Origin: Candidatus Cloacimonadota bacterium
GTDB taxonomy: Bacteria > Cloacimonadota > Cloacimonadia > Cloacimonadales > Cloacimonadaceae
DNA length: 30,471 nt
NCBI GenBank assembly: GCA_028681035.1
Contig: JAQUJJ010000034.1
Location: forward strand, 1 to 30,471
Direction: 5' to 3'
Shown: positions 1 through 7,592 of the stretch, one piece after another
How the letters are laid out: each line of letters opens with the position of its first letter
Numbering within the stretch: the first letter of the stretch is position 1
Translations under genes and position numbers: made by a program
Notes under the pieces: model-generated
What the model saw: the letters and a program-made list of their open reading frames with translations, nothing else
The model's database searches: none
Told to the model about the DNA's origin: nothing

Positions 1-255
1 ATATTGATAATGCTAAATGCGTCATGGACTTAATATTCAGACTTTTTAGCGATAAGACGATTATTATTACATCACATCAACCATTAGCGATATCTTATTC
101 TACAAGATCTATTTCAGTCTAATGCCTGTTGTATTTGCTGAGAATCATTTGGTAAACTGGGATAGATTAGAGATATTCATAAAAAGCTCTCTGATAAGAA
201 TCGTGACTTAGAAACATTAATAAAAATCGCATATACTAGAGGTGTGTCGCAATGA
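1..255 (+). pseudogene. C-terminal tail of an ABC-transporter ATPase, apparently frame-broken
   Basis: The frame from base 3 to the TAA at 120-122 reads like the end of an ABC exporter ATPase: a segment like the D-loop tail, then a hydrophobic strand (KTIIITSHQ) with the H-loop histidine. It then stops early, where family members normally continue for 20-40 residues. A second frame opens at the overlapping TAATG (122-211), and a third, bounded by a stop at 163-165, runs in charged coding-like sequence to a TGA at 253-255. That TGA overlaps the ATG of the next gene. The simplest reading is one gene broken by two frameshifts, or sequence errors, in an operon with the secreted protein that follows. 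The N-terminal part is outside the window. The ABC assignment rests on about 40 residues, and the frameshift reading is inference. Confidence 0.45.
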
Positions 256-689
256 AACTATTAAGATATTCGTTACTAATGGCATTCGCGTTAACTATGC
301 AAGTATCATATTCACAGAACATAGATAGTAGGATGTATAGTGCTAAACGAGTTGATTTTATTAATGGCTCGTTTGGTAACATAGATGACAACTTCAGCCC
401 TTGTCGATTAACAACTAATCTTGAGTTTTTTGTTGATGAACAAAATCTCTATATAAAAATTGTGGCAGACATAGACTCAACATTCAGTATTGGCAAGGAA
501 GGGAAAAGAGATCAAAGCAGTAACGGGGATCACATCATTCTTAGGGTTATAACTATTAAAGGCCAGAATTTCGCATATTCCTATGTCTTTACTCCTTTGA
601 ACAACAAGATTGATTACACTACTGGTCTTAATGTCAATAACAGTTATGAATATCTATCGGGATCGTTATGCCGAATATCTCAAAATTGA
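252..689 (+). pseudogene. N-terminal part of a secreted protein, 3' end replaced
   Basis: It starts with a clear signal peptide: basic MKLLR, a hydrophobic core and a cleavage region near residue 21 (SYSQ). The ATG overlaps the preceding TGA (ATGA), suggesting an operon with the ABC fragment. Residues 40-130 look like a beta-sandwich with a GDHIILRV segment and alternating strands, reminiscent of the carbohydrate-binding-9-like domain at the N-terminus of DUF5916 outer-membrane proteins. That likeness is weak and is not a firm assignment. After about residue 132 the sequence enters DNA that codes in another frame for a type ISP restriction enzyme, so the last dozen or so residues are out-of-frame read-through. 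The natural 3' end is missing. The region is clearly AT-richer than the DNA after 650. Confidence 0.6.
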
Positions 690-1110
690 CTTTCCCCGTA
701 TCCCCTTTACGAAAGACACACAGCTTTTCAAACAGATGGCAGGATATGGCAAAGCAATAGCAGATTTGCACCTGATGCAAAGCAGCGAACTGGACACTCC
801 TATTGCAAAGTACCAGGGTAATAGCGGTAACGACAGAGTGGAACAGGTAAGCTACGATGTGGCTCAAGGACGCATCTATATCAATCCGGATAAGTACTTT
901 GAAGGCATAAATACGGAAGTGTGGAGTTATCACATTGGTGGTTACCAAGTCCTGCACAAATACCTCAAAGACCGCAAAGGCAGAACTATGGACAACCCCA
1001 TTTACTTCTGCAGGATGATAACAGCCATAAGCAAAACAATCGAGGTACAAACAAAAATAGACGAGATATATGATGATGTGGAAAGAGACTGTGGGAGCTT
1101 TAGCTTATGA
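655..1110 (+). pseudogene. C-terminal fragment of a type ISP restriction-modification enzyme
   Basis: From about base 655 the frame reads YRDRYAEYLKIDFPRIPFT, then a GYGKAIADLHLM segment, an EVWSYHIGGYQV motif with LKDRKGRT, and a final helical stretch. This succession is characteristic of the C-terminal specificity domain of single-chain type ISP enzymes (LlaBIII-like helicase-methyltransferase proteins of about 1500 residues), which recognise the DNA target. Only about 150 residues remain. Nuclease, helicase and methyltransferase parts are absent. The in-frame ATG at 610 lies in the preceding gene's sequence and is not a natural start. The stop codon overlaps the ATG of the HNH gene, so the two genes were once in one operon. 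The fragment alone cannot restrict or methylate DNA. Confidence 0.8.
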
Positions 1111-1886
1111 GTTCGGTAACTCAAAAAGCAGTTAAGATTCTTTTCGCACGATCAAAGAACAGCTGTGCATACCCGAAATGCTATAATGCGATAGTTGATA
1201 ATGATGGAACTGTTTTGGGAGATATATGCCACATTAATGCAGCCAAGCCCAAAGGCCCAAGATACGATGAAAACCAGACTCCTGAGGCAAGAGATGGGTA
1301 TGAAAACCTTGTCCTCATGTGTAAGAAACATCACAAACTCATCGATGCGAATGTTCAGAAATATACCAGCGGGGTACTCTTGCAGTACAAGCAACTGCTT
1401 GAAGACAGGACGGTTCTTGAAATCACTCCGGATGAAGCATCTAAATCACTGAGCCTATATAACAGCTACATAGGTAAAATCGAAGCACAGCAAGTCAATG
1501 TGGTACTCTCTCCCGGTTCTGGGACACAGAACAATACCATTATTATTAAAAACACAAAGAAAGGCAGTACTGGCACTGTTCCAATTACTGGCACGATTAG
1601 TAGTAATAACGAGATGCGTGGCTACATAAAATACTTAATCGATAGATTCAACGAACTGGCTTCAAAAGGAGACCGGAAAGGCAGAGTATTCAAGCCTGCT
1701 GTAATATATACAAATATCCAAATAGAATTCGGGTCAAAGTGGGATTATATCAGCGAATCGAGATTTCCTGATCTGGTGACCTACTTGCAAATGAAGATAT
1801 CTGGCACAGAAATGGGTCGTAAACTAAGGCAAAAATCTGGAGATATGTTCCATTCGTTCGAAGAACACCTAAAGATAATGAGATAA
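1107..1886 (+). CDS. HNH endonuclease family protein
   Basis: This 259-residue protein has an N-terminal HNH nuclease domain (about residues 8-82). The zinc pair is C20/C25 with C72 and H75. ICHI supplies a probable catalytic His42, GPRYD follows, and ENLVLMCKKHH supplies Asn67 and His76. Residues 100-165 are a low-complexity linker. Residues 170-255 form a second helical domain with a KWDYI segment and an FEEHL end, seen in similar HNH proteins but of unknown role. The ATG overlaps the stop of the type ISP fragment (ATGA) with GGGAG upstream, so translation is coupled and the gene probably belonged to the restriction locus. It looks full length. A role as defence nuclease or accessory to the restriction enzyme is inference. 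Confidence 0.8.
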   Translation: MSSVTQKAVKILFARSKNSCAYPKCYNAIVDNDGTVLGDICHINAAKPKGPRYDENQTPEARDGYENLVLMCKKHHKLIDANVQKYTSGVLLQYKQLLEDRTVLEITPDEASKSLSLYNSYIGKIEAQQVNVVLSPGSGTQNNTIIIKNTKKGSTGTVPITGTISSNNEMRGYIKYLIDRFNELASKGDRKGRVFKPAVIYTNIQIEFGSKWDYISESRFPDLVTYLQMKISGTEMGRKLRQKSGDMFHSFEEHLKIMR

Positions 1887-1945
1887 TGGCAGTACCGTTT
1901 ATTTCTCCAACATTGTTTAGGAGCACCTGATACAATAAGGGGGGA

Positions 1946-2824
1946 TCAACTGGTAATCTCCGTTGTCGTCCTACATTTCCAATGAAAGGGTGGGAAGGGA
2001 GTATGCGCTCCAGAGACACCGATTGGCTCATCACTGCTATTATAGACTATCTGATCATTACTTACCCATGGCGCAAGCGCTTTGATGTACTCTCTGGCAT
2101 CATCCAGGCTGTTAGACTTGGTATCCAGAGCCATGAGATTGTCCATTACTTCGATGGCATCGTTTAGGGGATAGACCCTATCTTGGGCTGCCAGAGCCCG
2201 GCAGATGTCACTGGTACGATCATCCAGGATCACCACGAGCTTGTAGTATCTGGCTTTGGCTTTCTTGTAGCCTTGAAGCCTTCCAAACTCTCGTATTCTC
2301 AGTGCAGTATGCTCTGCCAGTCCCTGCCAGTAATTGGATGATCTATTGGCAATGTCATTGATCTGGTCTTTGAGAGTATCGGCTAACATCTCTTTGGTGT
2401 AACCTTGCTCGATTGCTTTGGTGAGAGTATCTGCGAAGTTTTGTCTAACATCGGCTTCAAAGTGGTTCCCGATCCAGAACAACTGCTGCTTCTGGATTGT
2501 GGAGGATAGATGCTGATCTTCGATGCCCCAGAGCCCGATACTAGTCTTGGTTGGGGCTTGCACTTGGGTGTCCCTCAGTCCGAGCCGTACACAGCGGTCT
2601 ATTATCGCTTTGGTGGGCTCATTGACCAGTGCTGCGAAGTCATCTCCCAACTGGGTGTTTATGATGCCCATAAGCTTATCTATGGAGTCTTTGTTGATCG
2701 TCTCGGCTCGTGGCATGTCACCCAGCATCTGGATCGCAAGGCGGGTAGAATCTTTGATCTCGGTCTTCCAGGCATTATTGAGTACCCGGTAGTACTCAAG
2801 CATGAGCTTATCATAGTATGTCAT
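1946..2824 (-). CDS. MuF-like phage head morphogenesis protein
   Basis: This 292-residue protein belongs by pattern to the Mu gpF / SPP1 gp7 family, minor head proteins that associate with the portal and enter the capsid with the DNA. The hallmark is the C-terminal half: DDRTSDICRAL followed by PFPPFHWKCRTTTE, i.e. the DxRTxxxC...PPxHxxCR pattern of the family (about residues 202-290). The N-terminal 200 residues are helical, as is usual. It starts 14 bases after the large terminase gene, with AGGA about 12 bases upstream of the ATG. In Mu a portal gene separates these two genes, and none is present here. It is the last gene of the element on this side. Confidence 0.8.
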   Translation of the reverse strand: MTYYDKLMLEYYRVLNNAWKTEIKDSTRLAIQMLGDMPRAETINKDSIDKLMGIINTQLGDDFAALVNEPTKAIIDRCVRLGLRDTQVQAPTKTSIGLWGIEDQHLSSTIQKQQLFWIGNHFEADVRQNFADTLTKAIEQGYTKEMLADTLKDQINDIANRSSNYWQGLAEHTALRIREFGRLQGYKKAKARYYKLVVILDDRTSDICRALAAQDRVYPLNDAIEVMDNLMALDTKSNSLDDAREYIKALAPWVSNDQIVYNSSDEPIGVSGAHTPFPPFHWKCRTTTEITS

Positions 2825-2830
2825 AACTGG

Positions 2831-2850
2831 ATTCCATCCTACGATGGAAT
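2831..2850. repeat. Perfect 8-bp inverted repeat at the terL/MuF boundary
   Basis: ATTCCATC, then CTAC, then GATGGAAT. The palindrome covers the last codons and stop of the large terminase gene, directly where the portal gene would be expected. It could be an mRNA hairpin between the two genes or a scar of a deletion. Confidence 0.6.
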
Positions 2851-4398
2851 GACGAATCTCCTGACCTTGACTCTATTCCTGCCGATATCGTATTCCGAGA
2901 AGCGTTCCAAGCATCCAGCAAGAGCATCACAGGCATCGATATATCCATCTGGATAAGTGAGGAACTGGCTAATGAGGGTTGGTGTATCTTGACCCTCCGG
3001 AAAGATGACCTTAGCTGTCTCGATAATGGTCTCAGTTCTCTCTATTCGCAGGTTCTTGTTATCTTTGTTATCGATTCGCTTTATGCGATGCGATATTGGT
3101 AGCAGATGATTATCAGTAGCCCACCGATCGAAGTCAGCAAGGATACGAGCTTGTCCGTAGGTGGTTTCACAGGCGGCCCGGGCTTTCACTCTGTAGATTC
3201 TATCCAATTCCTGATAGGCATCATAGTAGTATCTGAAGAACTTGGTGTTCTCAGTTTGACGTATCCAGACATGGATCACGTAGAATCGGTTACCATCATA
3301 ACCTATGGAGATGACAGCCTTGTAACAGCCCTTCTCTCCCCAGGCAGGGTCAGCATAGAGCCAGACCCGCTTCATCTGGGATGGTTCCGGTAAGGTGCGA
3401 TACTTGTTGAACCAGTGATTCTTGAAGATGTTACCTTCGATAACCGGCTGTCCAAGCATCTCTCTTTGATAACCGGTATGCCCAAACTTAGCTCGCAGGT
3501 TTGGCAAGGTACTTGTAGGGTATTGCTCTTCCCAGATGGACTTGCCCTGCATATCTTCGAGAGAGAAGCGCAATATCGCCTTTTGGTGGGTCTTTAATGC
3601 AATCTGGTAGGTAACGTCTAATTCTGGATTATCTGCCCGTAAATCGCCTAATATGAGCTCCTGAAACTGGCAGATTGAGTAATTGGGGTGCACCAGGTTA
3701 CCGAGCCAGACGATCTTGCCATTTCCCTCGGGTGAGAGTGCTCCGGCAAGCTCCTGAGTGATCTTCTCCATACGTCTCTTACCGATGGACTGGTTACCCA
3801 TGTTCTCTTCTTTATCGATATCATCACAGACGATCAGTCCAGGACGCTTGGCAGTCTTAGGGTTGATAGTTCCCCTATGAGACTGCTTAATGCTCCTGGC
3901 TCTGATCCTGGCTTTGTTCTTGAGGTAGAAGTCCAGATCAAAGGCATCTACTGGTTGCAGCTCAGGATAGTCCATTGTGAGTCGCTTGTTGTTCTGCAGC
4001 TCATGTAAGGTGAAGGCTGTCCGCTCCTGTGCCAGATCTACGTCTGCGGCTGTATGGATCACGTAGCGTTCACCTTTGATGATCCTCCAGATCGGATAGA
4101 CCACTCCCATGAGAACCGTTTTGCCCAGCCCACGAAAACCGGTAATGCCGATGATGCCTGAGCCCTTATCAGTCTCATCGAACATAGTCTCATGTGCTGG
4201 GCAAAAAGGTAGTGGGAAGATGTGTGGGAAATAGGTATGGCAGAAGAAAGAGAAGGCATCCCAGCCCTCTGCGGTAGTTCGCTTGATCCTGTCAGTCTTG
4301 GCTTCAGGATTATCATCTATAAAAGGCAAGACGGAGATCGTTTTTGATGCGATCTCCGCCAGTGCCTTGTTATGTCGCTGAATGAACTTCTTAGACAT
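2839..4398 (-). CDS. Phage terminase large subunit (Mu-like)
   Basis: This 519-residue protein has both halves of a packaging motor. The N-terminal ATPase has Walker A GFRGLGKT (87-94) and Walker B LIVCDDID (188-195). The C-terminal RNaseH-like nuclease has VWLYADPAWG with Asp350 and a distal DACDALAG segment (about 491-498). It would cut phage DNA and pump it into proheads together with the small subunit encoded upstream. Length and motifs indicate an intact protein. The start ATG has AAAGG just upstream and overlaps the 47-residue ORF before it. Downstream, the portal gene usual in Mu-like phages is missing. Confidence 0.9.
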   Translation of the reverse strand: MSKKFIQRHNKALAEIASKTISVLPFIDDNPEAKTDRIKRTTAEGWDAFSFFCHTYFPHIFPLPFCPAHETMFDETDKGSGIIGITGFRGLGKTVLMGVVYPIWRIIKGERYVIHTAADVDLAQERTAFTLHELQNNKRLTMDYPELQPVDAFDLDFYLKNKARIRARSIKQSHRGTINPKTAKRPGLIVCDDIDKEENMGNQSIGKRRMEKITQELAGALSPEGNGKIVWLGNLVHPNYSICQFQELILGDLRADNPELDVTYQIALKTHQKAILRFSLEDMQGKSIWEEQYPTSTLPNLRAKFGHTGYQREMLGQPVIEGNIFKNHWFNKYRTLPEPSQMKRVWLYADPAWGEKGCYKAVISIGYDGNRFYVIHVWIRQTENTKFFRYYYDAYQELDRIYRVKARAACETTYGQARILADFDRWATDNHLLPISHRIKRIDNKDNKNLRIERTETIIETAKVIFPEGQDTPTLISQFLTYPDGYIDACDALAGCLERFSEYDIGRNRVKVRRFVIPS

Positions 4399-4534
4399 AA
4401 CCTTTTACAGGAGGGTATTCATGAAAGTGCGGAGCCGGAGGCGACGGCTCCGCTTGGTCGGGTTGGAGGGTAGGTAGGTCTGGTTTGGAGGCTTGTATGG
4501 AGGCAACCATGTCCGTGGCTGTAATATTATCCAT
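4391..4534 (-). CDS. 47-residue proline-rich ORF bridging terS and terL
   Basis: An ATG at 4534-4532 opens a frame that runs without interruption to TAA at 4393-4391. It overlaps the end of the small terminase gene by 8 bases and the start of the large terminase gene by 8 bases. It thus exactly fills the only gap in this part of the operon. The product begins MDNITATDMV and has a proline-rich middle and end (10 prolines in 47 residues; QAEPSPPAPH, EYPPVKGY), with no membrane segment or known domain. The overlaps at both ends argue for a translated cistron coupled to its neighbours. No function can be assigned, and it could be a chance frame. Confidence 0.5.
   Translation of the reverse strand: MDNITATDMVASIQASKPDLPTLQPDQAEPSPPAPHFHEYPPVKGYV
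4429..4453 (-). repeat. GC-rich 9-bp stem-loop inside the 47-residue ORF
   Basis: GCGGAGCCG and CGGCTCCGC flank a 7-base loop. In the mRNA this would be a very stable hairpin about 30 bases upstream of the large terminase start codon. There is no following U-run, so it is not a typical terminator. It may set the terS/terL ratio or protect an RNA end (inference). Confidence 0.6.
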
Positions 4535-4976
4535 TTCTAACTCTTAAGTACTCGGCAAGGTCAAGAACTATACCCTGGAACTGTTTGAGCATGGTCTCAT
4601 GCCCTTTCTCGATCATGAAGTCGGTCACCTGATCCAGAAAGCGCACGATGTAGTCGTTCAGTTCCTTGGCAGGCTCGGAGTCCTTCTGATTCTGCTTGAT
4701 TAAGCTTACCAGGCTCTGCAGAGCGGTATCGGCAGGGTTCTTGGCATATTCCCGTAGTGCCTGGATGAGTGCCTTCTTGCGGGCTAAGCTGATCTCATGG
4801 TCGAGCTTGCGCTCTTCCTTGAACAACTCATCCCACTTTCCGGACTTGATCCACTTGCGGACGGTGATGTCGGACACACCGAAGATCACCGCCAGCTCGA
4901 GTGGATCGGTCTTACCATTCAGATAAGCATCTTTGCAGTTGTCCCGCTTGATGCGGAACTCGAGTGCATTACTCAT
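4527..4976 (-). CDS. Phage terminase small subunit-like DNA-binding protein
   Basis: This 149-residue protein has an N-terminal helix-turn-helix (about residues 24-48: DPLELAVIFGVSDITVRKWI), then a charged helix and a long helical C-terminus (about 75-145) suited to oligomerisation. That is the usual plan of small terminase subunits and of DUF1804-type proteins found before terL in Mu-like phages, which recognise phage DNA and hand it to the motor. The gene overlaps the upstream HTH gene by 8 bases and ends inside the 47-residue ORF leading into terL. The assignment rests on architecture and position, not on an identified family signature. Confidence 0.7.
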   Translation of the reverse strand: MSNALEFRIKRDNCKDAYLNGKTDPLELAVIFGVSDITVRKWIKSGKWDELFKEERKLDHEISLARKKALIQALREYAKNPADTALQSLVSLIKQNQKDSEPAKELNDYIVRFLDQVTDFMIEKGHETMLKQFQGIVLDLAEYLRVRNG

Positions 4977-5220
4977 ACTCAGGTCTTACCTTGTGTCTGT
5001 CCAGATAGGCATTCAGGTCTTTGCCTTTGCAGCGCAGTTGACCATTCTCTTTGGTACGGAAAGCAGGCAGAGGATTGGCGATGTCCCGTATCCAGCGGTA
5101 AACACTGGAGCGGTCAACCCGGAGGATATCAGCTATCTCATCCGTGCGGTAGTTGCGTTCATCATTGAAGATACTCATGGGGATCAGCTCCTCTGCTGTG
5201 TTAGTATTCATAGGTGCCAT
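4969..5220 (-). CDS. Small excisionase/MerR-type helix-turn-helix protein
   Basis: This 83-residue protein is mostly one winged HTH: YRTDEIADILRVDRSSVYRW (about residues 24-43), then a basic wing with a CKGKDLNAYL end, the pattern of HTH_17 DNA-binding proteins. The ATG at 5220 has AAGGAG at 8 bases. A second ATG at 5178 also has AGAGGAG at a good distance, so a 69-residue form is possible. It lies between the early and packaging genes and overlaps terS by 8 bases. A role as regulator of the packaging genes or as an excision-type DNA-bending factor is inference. Confidence 0.7.
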   Translation of the reverse strand: MAPMNTNTAEELIPMSIFNDERNYRTDEIADILRVDRSSVYRWIRDIANPLPAFRTKENGQLRCKGKDLNAYLDRHKVRPEYE

Positions 5221-5277
5221 GTTTCATACTCCTTGGGATTGTTCAAGTCCAGTTGCATTAGGATACCAATCATTCTT

Positions 5278-5892
5278 TTACAGGTTACTGAAGTTGAGCA
5301 CGATCTGACGCTGCTGTCCGGACTCATCTTTCTCATAGAAGGTGATATACTGCTTGGTGGATACAACCTGGATTGCCTGGTCGATTAGCTCCATTGCTTG
5401 CTTCCAGACCGGGTCCTTGATGTTGTATCTACGCAGACGCAGGATACGGTACTTGGCGATCTCGCCTTTCTTATCCACCTGGAAGGCTTCACTGATGATG
5501 GCTCTGAGATTGACATTGGAGTCGGCTGACCACTCCTTCAGGCACTCATCGATCTTCTGCTTGGCAAGTTGGAGTTCGATACCGAATTGGATGCGTTCCT
5601 TGAACCTGATCTCCACCCGGCACTGTCCATCAAAGCTGTTGAGGATAGCATTGCCCTTCCATTCCAGCCCATTCTTCTCGGCTACCTCTTCCAGGTAGAG
5701 CTCCACTTCCTCAAAGAGCTTGGCTTTGTCTTTGATGATGCGATCCTGGAGTTTCTTGGCTCTTTCGATGGTTTTGGTCACAACGGCATCCTGCTTGATG
5801 ATTTCCGGTTTGATAATCGAGATCGGAATGATCTGTCCATTAGCGTCGGTCTTGGTACGGTCGGCTGTCTTCTTAGTCTTGGGGGTGTCCAT
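5278..5892 (-). CDS. DUF3164-like protein of Mu-like phages
   Basis: This 204-residue soluble protein has a charged, probably coiled-coil first half (residues 35-75). It is followed by a domain with KNGLEWKGNAILNSFDGQCR, a KIDECLKEWSADSNVNLR segment and LRLRRYNIKDPVWKQAMELI, features I associate with DUF3164 proteins next to gemA in Mu-like phages. The family's function is not known to me. The gene overlaps gemA by 20 bases and is separated from the downstream HTH gene by 57 bases with an AAGGAG ribosome site, so it belongs to the same leftward operon. It shows no signal peptide or catalytic motif. Confidence 0.65.
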   Translation of the reverse strand: MDTPKTKKTADRTKTDANGQIIPISIIKPEIIKQDAVVTKTIERAKKLQDRIIKDKAKLFEEVELYLEEVAEKNGLEWKGNAILNSFDGQCRVEIRFKERIQFGIELQLAKQKIDECLKEWSADSNVNLRAIISEAFQVDKKGEIAKYRILRLRRYNIKDPVWKQAMELIDQAIQVVSTKQYITFYEKDESGQQRQIVLNFSNL

Positions 5893-6343
5893 TAGATGTC
5901 TCCTTGTGCTTTTTATTCATGTTTCTATTCTCAGTTGAGTTGTTTTCGTCTTCTTTGACTAAAGCTTTCTTGATGTAGTTCTGCAGCATGGCGATTACGG
6001 CTCTGCGTTCATCTTTGGATAGCAGATTCCAGTGGCTCTTGCGGTAATGGGTGATCAGGAAGGTTCTGAGCTTATACTCGTCCCATTTGGCTTTTTTCAT
6101 CAGGGAATGCATGTACATACCTTGGTTGTCATAGGTGTATTCATCAGGCTTATTGGTGAGGCGGACCCGCATCAGGATCAGCTTGAGTTCAGTCAGGATC
6201 AGTTCATCCAGGGCGGTGAGTGAGTCGCCCAGACCTAAGTACTTGAGAAGTCCTTTCAGATCATCTTCTGACCACTTGAACTTCTTCACTCTCATGGCAT
6301 GGATATCTTGCCGGAGGTAGCGTTCTCTCTGTTCTTTCGTCAT
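5873..6343 (-). CDS. gemA: GemA-like regulatory protein (Mu gp16 / DUF1018)
   Basis: This 156-residue protein opens with MTKEQRERYLRQDIHAMRVK, then a helical region with LKGLLKYLGLGDSLTALDE and later a WDEYKLRTFL segment. This is the layout of Mu GemA/gp16 proteins (DUF1018), early proteins reported to alter host gene expression and DNA supercoiling. Its place between the transposition genes and DUF3164 is the usual one. It is preceded by a 31-base gap after the winged-HTH gene. The C-terminus is lysine- and asparagine-rich. The family call is by motif memory and gene order. Confidence 0.7.
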   Translation of the reverse strand: MTKEQRERYLRQDIHAMRVKKFKWSEDDLKGLLKYLGLGDSLTALDELILTELKLILMRVRLTNKPDEYTYDNQGMYMHSLMKKAKWDEYKLRTFLITHYRKSHWNLLSKDERRAVIAMLQNYIKKALVKEDENNSTENRNMNKKHKETSNGHPQD

Positions 6344-6374
6344 AGTAATACCCTCGTTTGCTTGGGGTTGGTTG

Positions 6375-6878
6375 TTAGCTTATTATCCTGTGACCGCCGA
6401 GGCTGTTGAGCCCACGCAGCATTCTCAGGATACCCTTGATTACTTTTCTGCCGATCTTGGGGACATTCTTGCGGGAGATAACCACATAGACATAATTCCT
6501 CAGATCGACTACTTCAATGGATGCCAGGGCTTCAAGGTAGATATAGACCCACTGTCTTGACCTACCGACTGCTTGGGCGATGTCCCGGATGGACTTGTAT
6601 TTGCCCTGTTCCAGGACATCCAGCAGTTGATGGGCTGCACCCGGGTCAAAGGTCCAGCCCTTATAGTGTTGATAGCCGATCTGAGCATTATAGCGGTTCG
6701 CCCGGGCATAGATACGCTCAGTCTGACTGACTCGCTTGATACGCTTTTCCGATAGCAACGTCTCCAGGATAGGTTCTACTTCATCAGATGTTCTCTGGAT
6801 CAAGGCTGCCATCGTCTCTGCCGAGAAGGGCTTGTTATAGTGGTCGATGAAGTTTTCCACTAACTGTATGGTGCTCAT
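6375..6878 (-). CDS. Tandem winged-helix DNA-binding protein of the early operon
   Basis: This 167-residue protein has two helix-turn-helix-like stretches. The first is residues 15-50 (FSAETMAALIQRTSDEVEPI), a winged helix. The second is residues 95-120 (SIRDIAQAVGRSRQWVYIYL), a canonical HTH. The C-terminus is strongly basic (RKNVPKIGRKVIKGILRMLR) and could grip DNA or another protein. Its ATG overlaps the stop of the MuB-like gene by 4 bases (ATGA), so the two are made together. A regulator or accessory transposition factor is plausible, but no named family is recognised. Confidence 0.65.
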   Translation of the reverse strand: MSTIQLVENFIDHYNKPFSAETMAALIQRTSDEVEPILETLLSEKRIKRVSQTERIYARANRYNAQIGYQHYKGWTFDPGAAHQLLDVLEQGKYKSIRDIAQAVGRSRQWVYIYLEALASIEVVDLRNYVYVVISRKNVPKIGRKVIKGILRMLRGLNSLGGHRIIS

Positions 6879-7591
6879 AGTACCGCTCTGAAGTTGATCT
6901 GCGAGAGGGGGAGGTCGGGTTGCTTACTGATCGCCATCTCTAAGGTATGCATGAGCTTGATCGCCTTACGCAGGTTACCCGCGCACTGGTGATAGATGAT
7001 CTCCACCATCTCCGGACTGACCTTGACCTCCATCACCTGCGTGGCGATGGCTTTGATATCGGACTTGGTCAAGGAACTGAACTCGCAGAAGCTGTTGCAT
7101 CTATCAAAGTAGTACTCATTGATCATGTTCAGCTTGTCCTTGGCATTCTGCATCCCGACCAGGATCACCACCGTCAGGGTCTCATCCACGATATCACGTA
7201 TAGCTCCGAGTAACTGAGGCAGCCGGAAGGCATAGTCGATCTCATCGATTACGATGATGGTATCTTCATGATCTTCCAAGACCTGCAGACAGGCTTTGAA
7301 GAGGTTGTTGGCTGTTCCCACCGGGATGTATTCACCTAAGTGGAAGCGTCGGTAGAGTGAGGTCAGCAGCTGCACGGCGAAGGACTTGGGTGTGGTGGTT
7401 GCTTCCAGCCGGATATAGATATAGCCGTTACTGAAAGCCATGCGATTGGCATAAGTGGTCTTGCCGAGTCCGGGTTTCCCATAGATCAGACCCAGTCCCA
7501 CCATCTCGAGTTTAGGACGGTTGAGCAGGAACTTGATCGTGGCATCGGCTTTGAGGACGTTGCTGGTTTTGATCAGTTGACCTTGTTTCAT
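6875..7591 (-). CDS. MuB-like AAA+ transposition ATPase
   Basis: This 238-residue protein has Walker A GKPGLGKTT (38-46) and Walker B TIIVIDEID (about 111-119). A sensor-like strand (TVVILVGMQNA) follows, and the C-terminal helical domain has LRKAIKLMHTLEMA. It matches the MuB/TniB/IstB class, which binds DNA as an ATP-dependent filament, picks the target site and activates the transposase. The gene begins one base after the transposase stop, with GGAG inside the end of that gene, and overlaps the next gene by 4 bases. All key ATPase motifs are present, so the protein is probably functional. Confidence 0.85.
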   Translation of the reverse strand: MKQGQLIKTSNVLKADATIKFLLNRPKLEMVGLGLIYGKPGLGKTTYANRMAFSNGYIYIRLEATTTPKSFAVQLLTSLYRRFHLGEYIPVGTANNLFKACLQVLEDHEDTIIVIDEIDYAFRLPQLLGAIRDIVDETLTVVILVGMQNAKDKLNMINEYYFDRCNSFCEFSSLTKSDIKAIATQVMEVKVSPEMVEIIYHQCAGNLRKAIKLMHTLEMAISKQPDLPLSQINFRAVL

Positions 7592-7592
7592 C

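Noticed and set aside
241..250. TGTGTCGC as the missing far end of the Mu-like element
   Set aside because: It is only a partial match to the TGTGTCACC end, has no second site nearby, and would place the HNH and type ISP genes inside the element without other support.
634..1050. Minus-strand 138-residue frame
   Set aside because: It is antisense to the type ISP specificity domain, which has clear family motifs on the plus strand.
1750..2034. Minus-strand 94-residue frame at the element boundary
   Set aside because: It overlaps the coding ends of the HNH and MuF-like genes and has no recognisable domain or ribosome site.
2510..2956. Plus-strand 148-residue frame within the MuF/terminase genes
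   Set aside because: It is a shadow of well-supported minus-strand genes in another frame.
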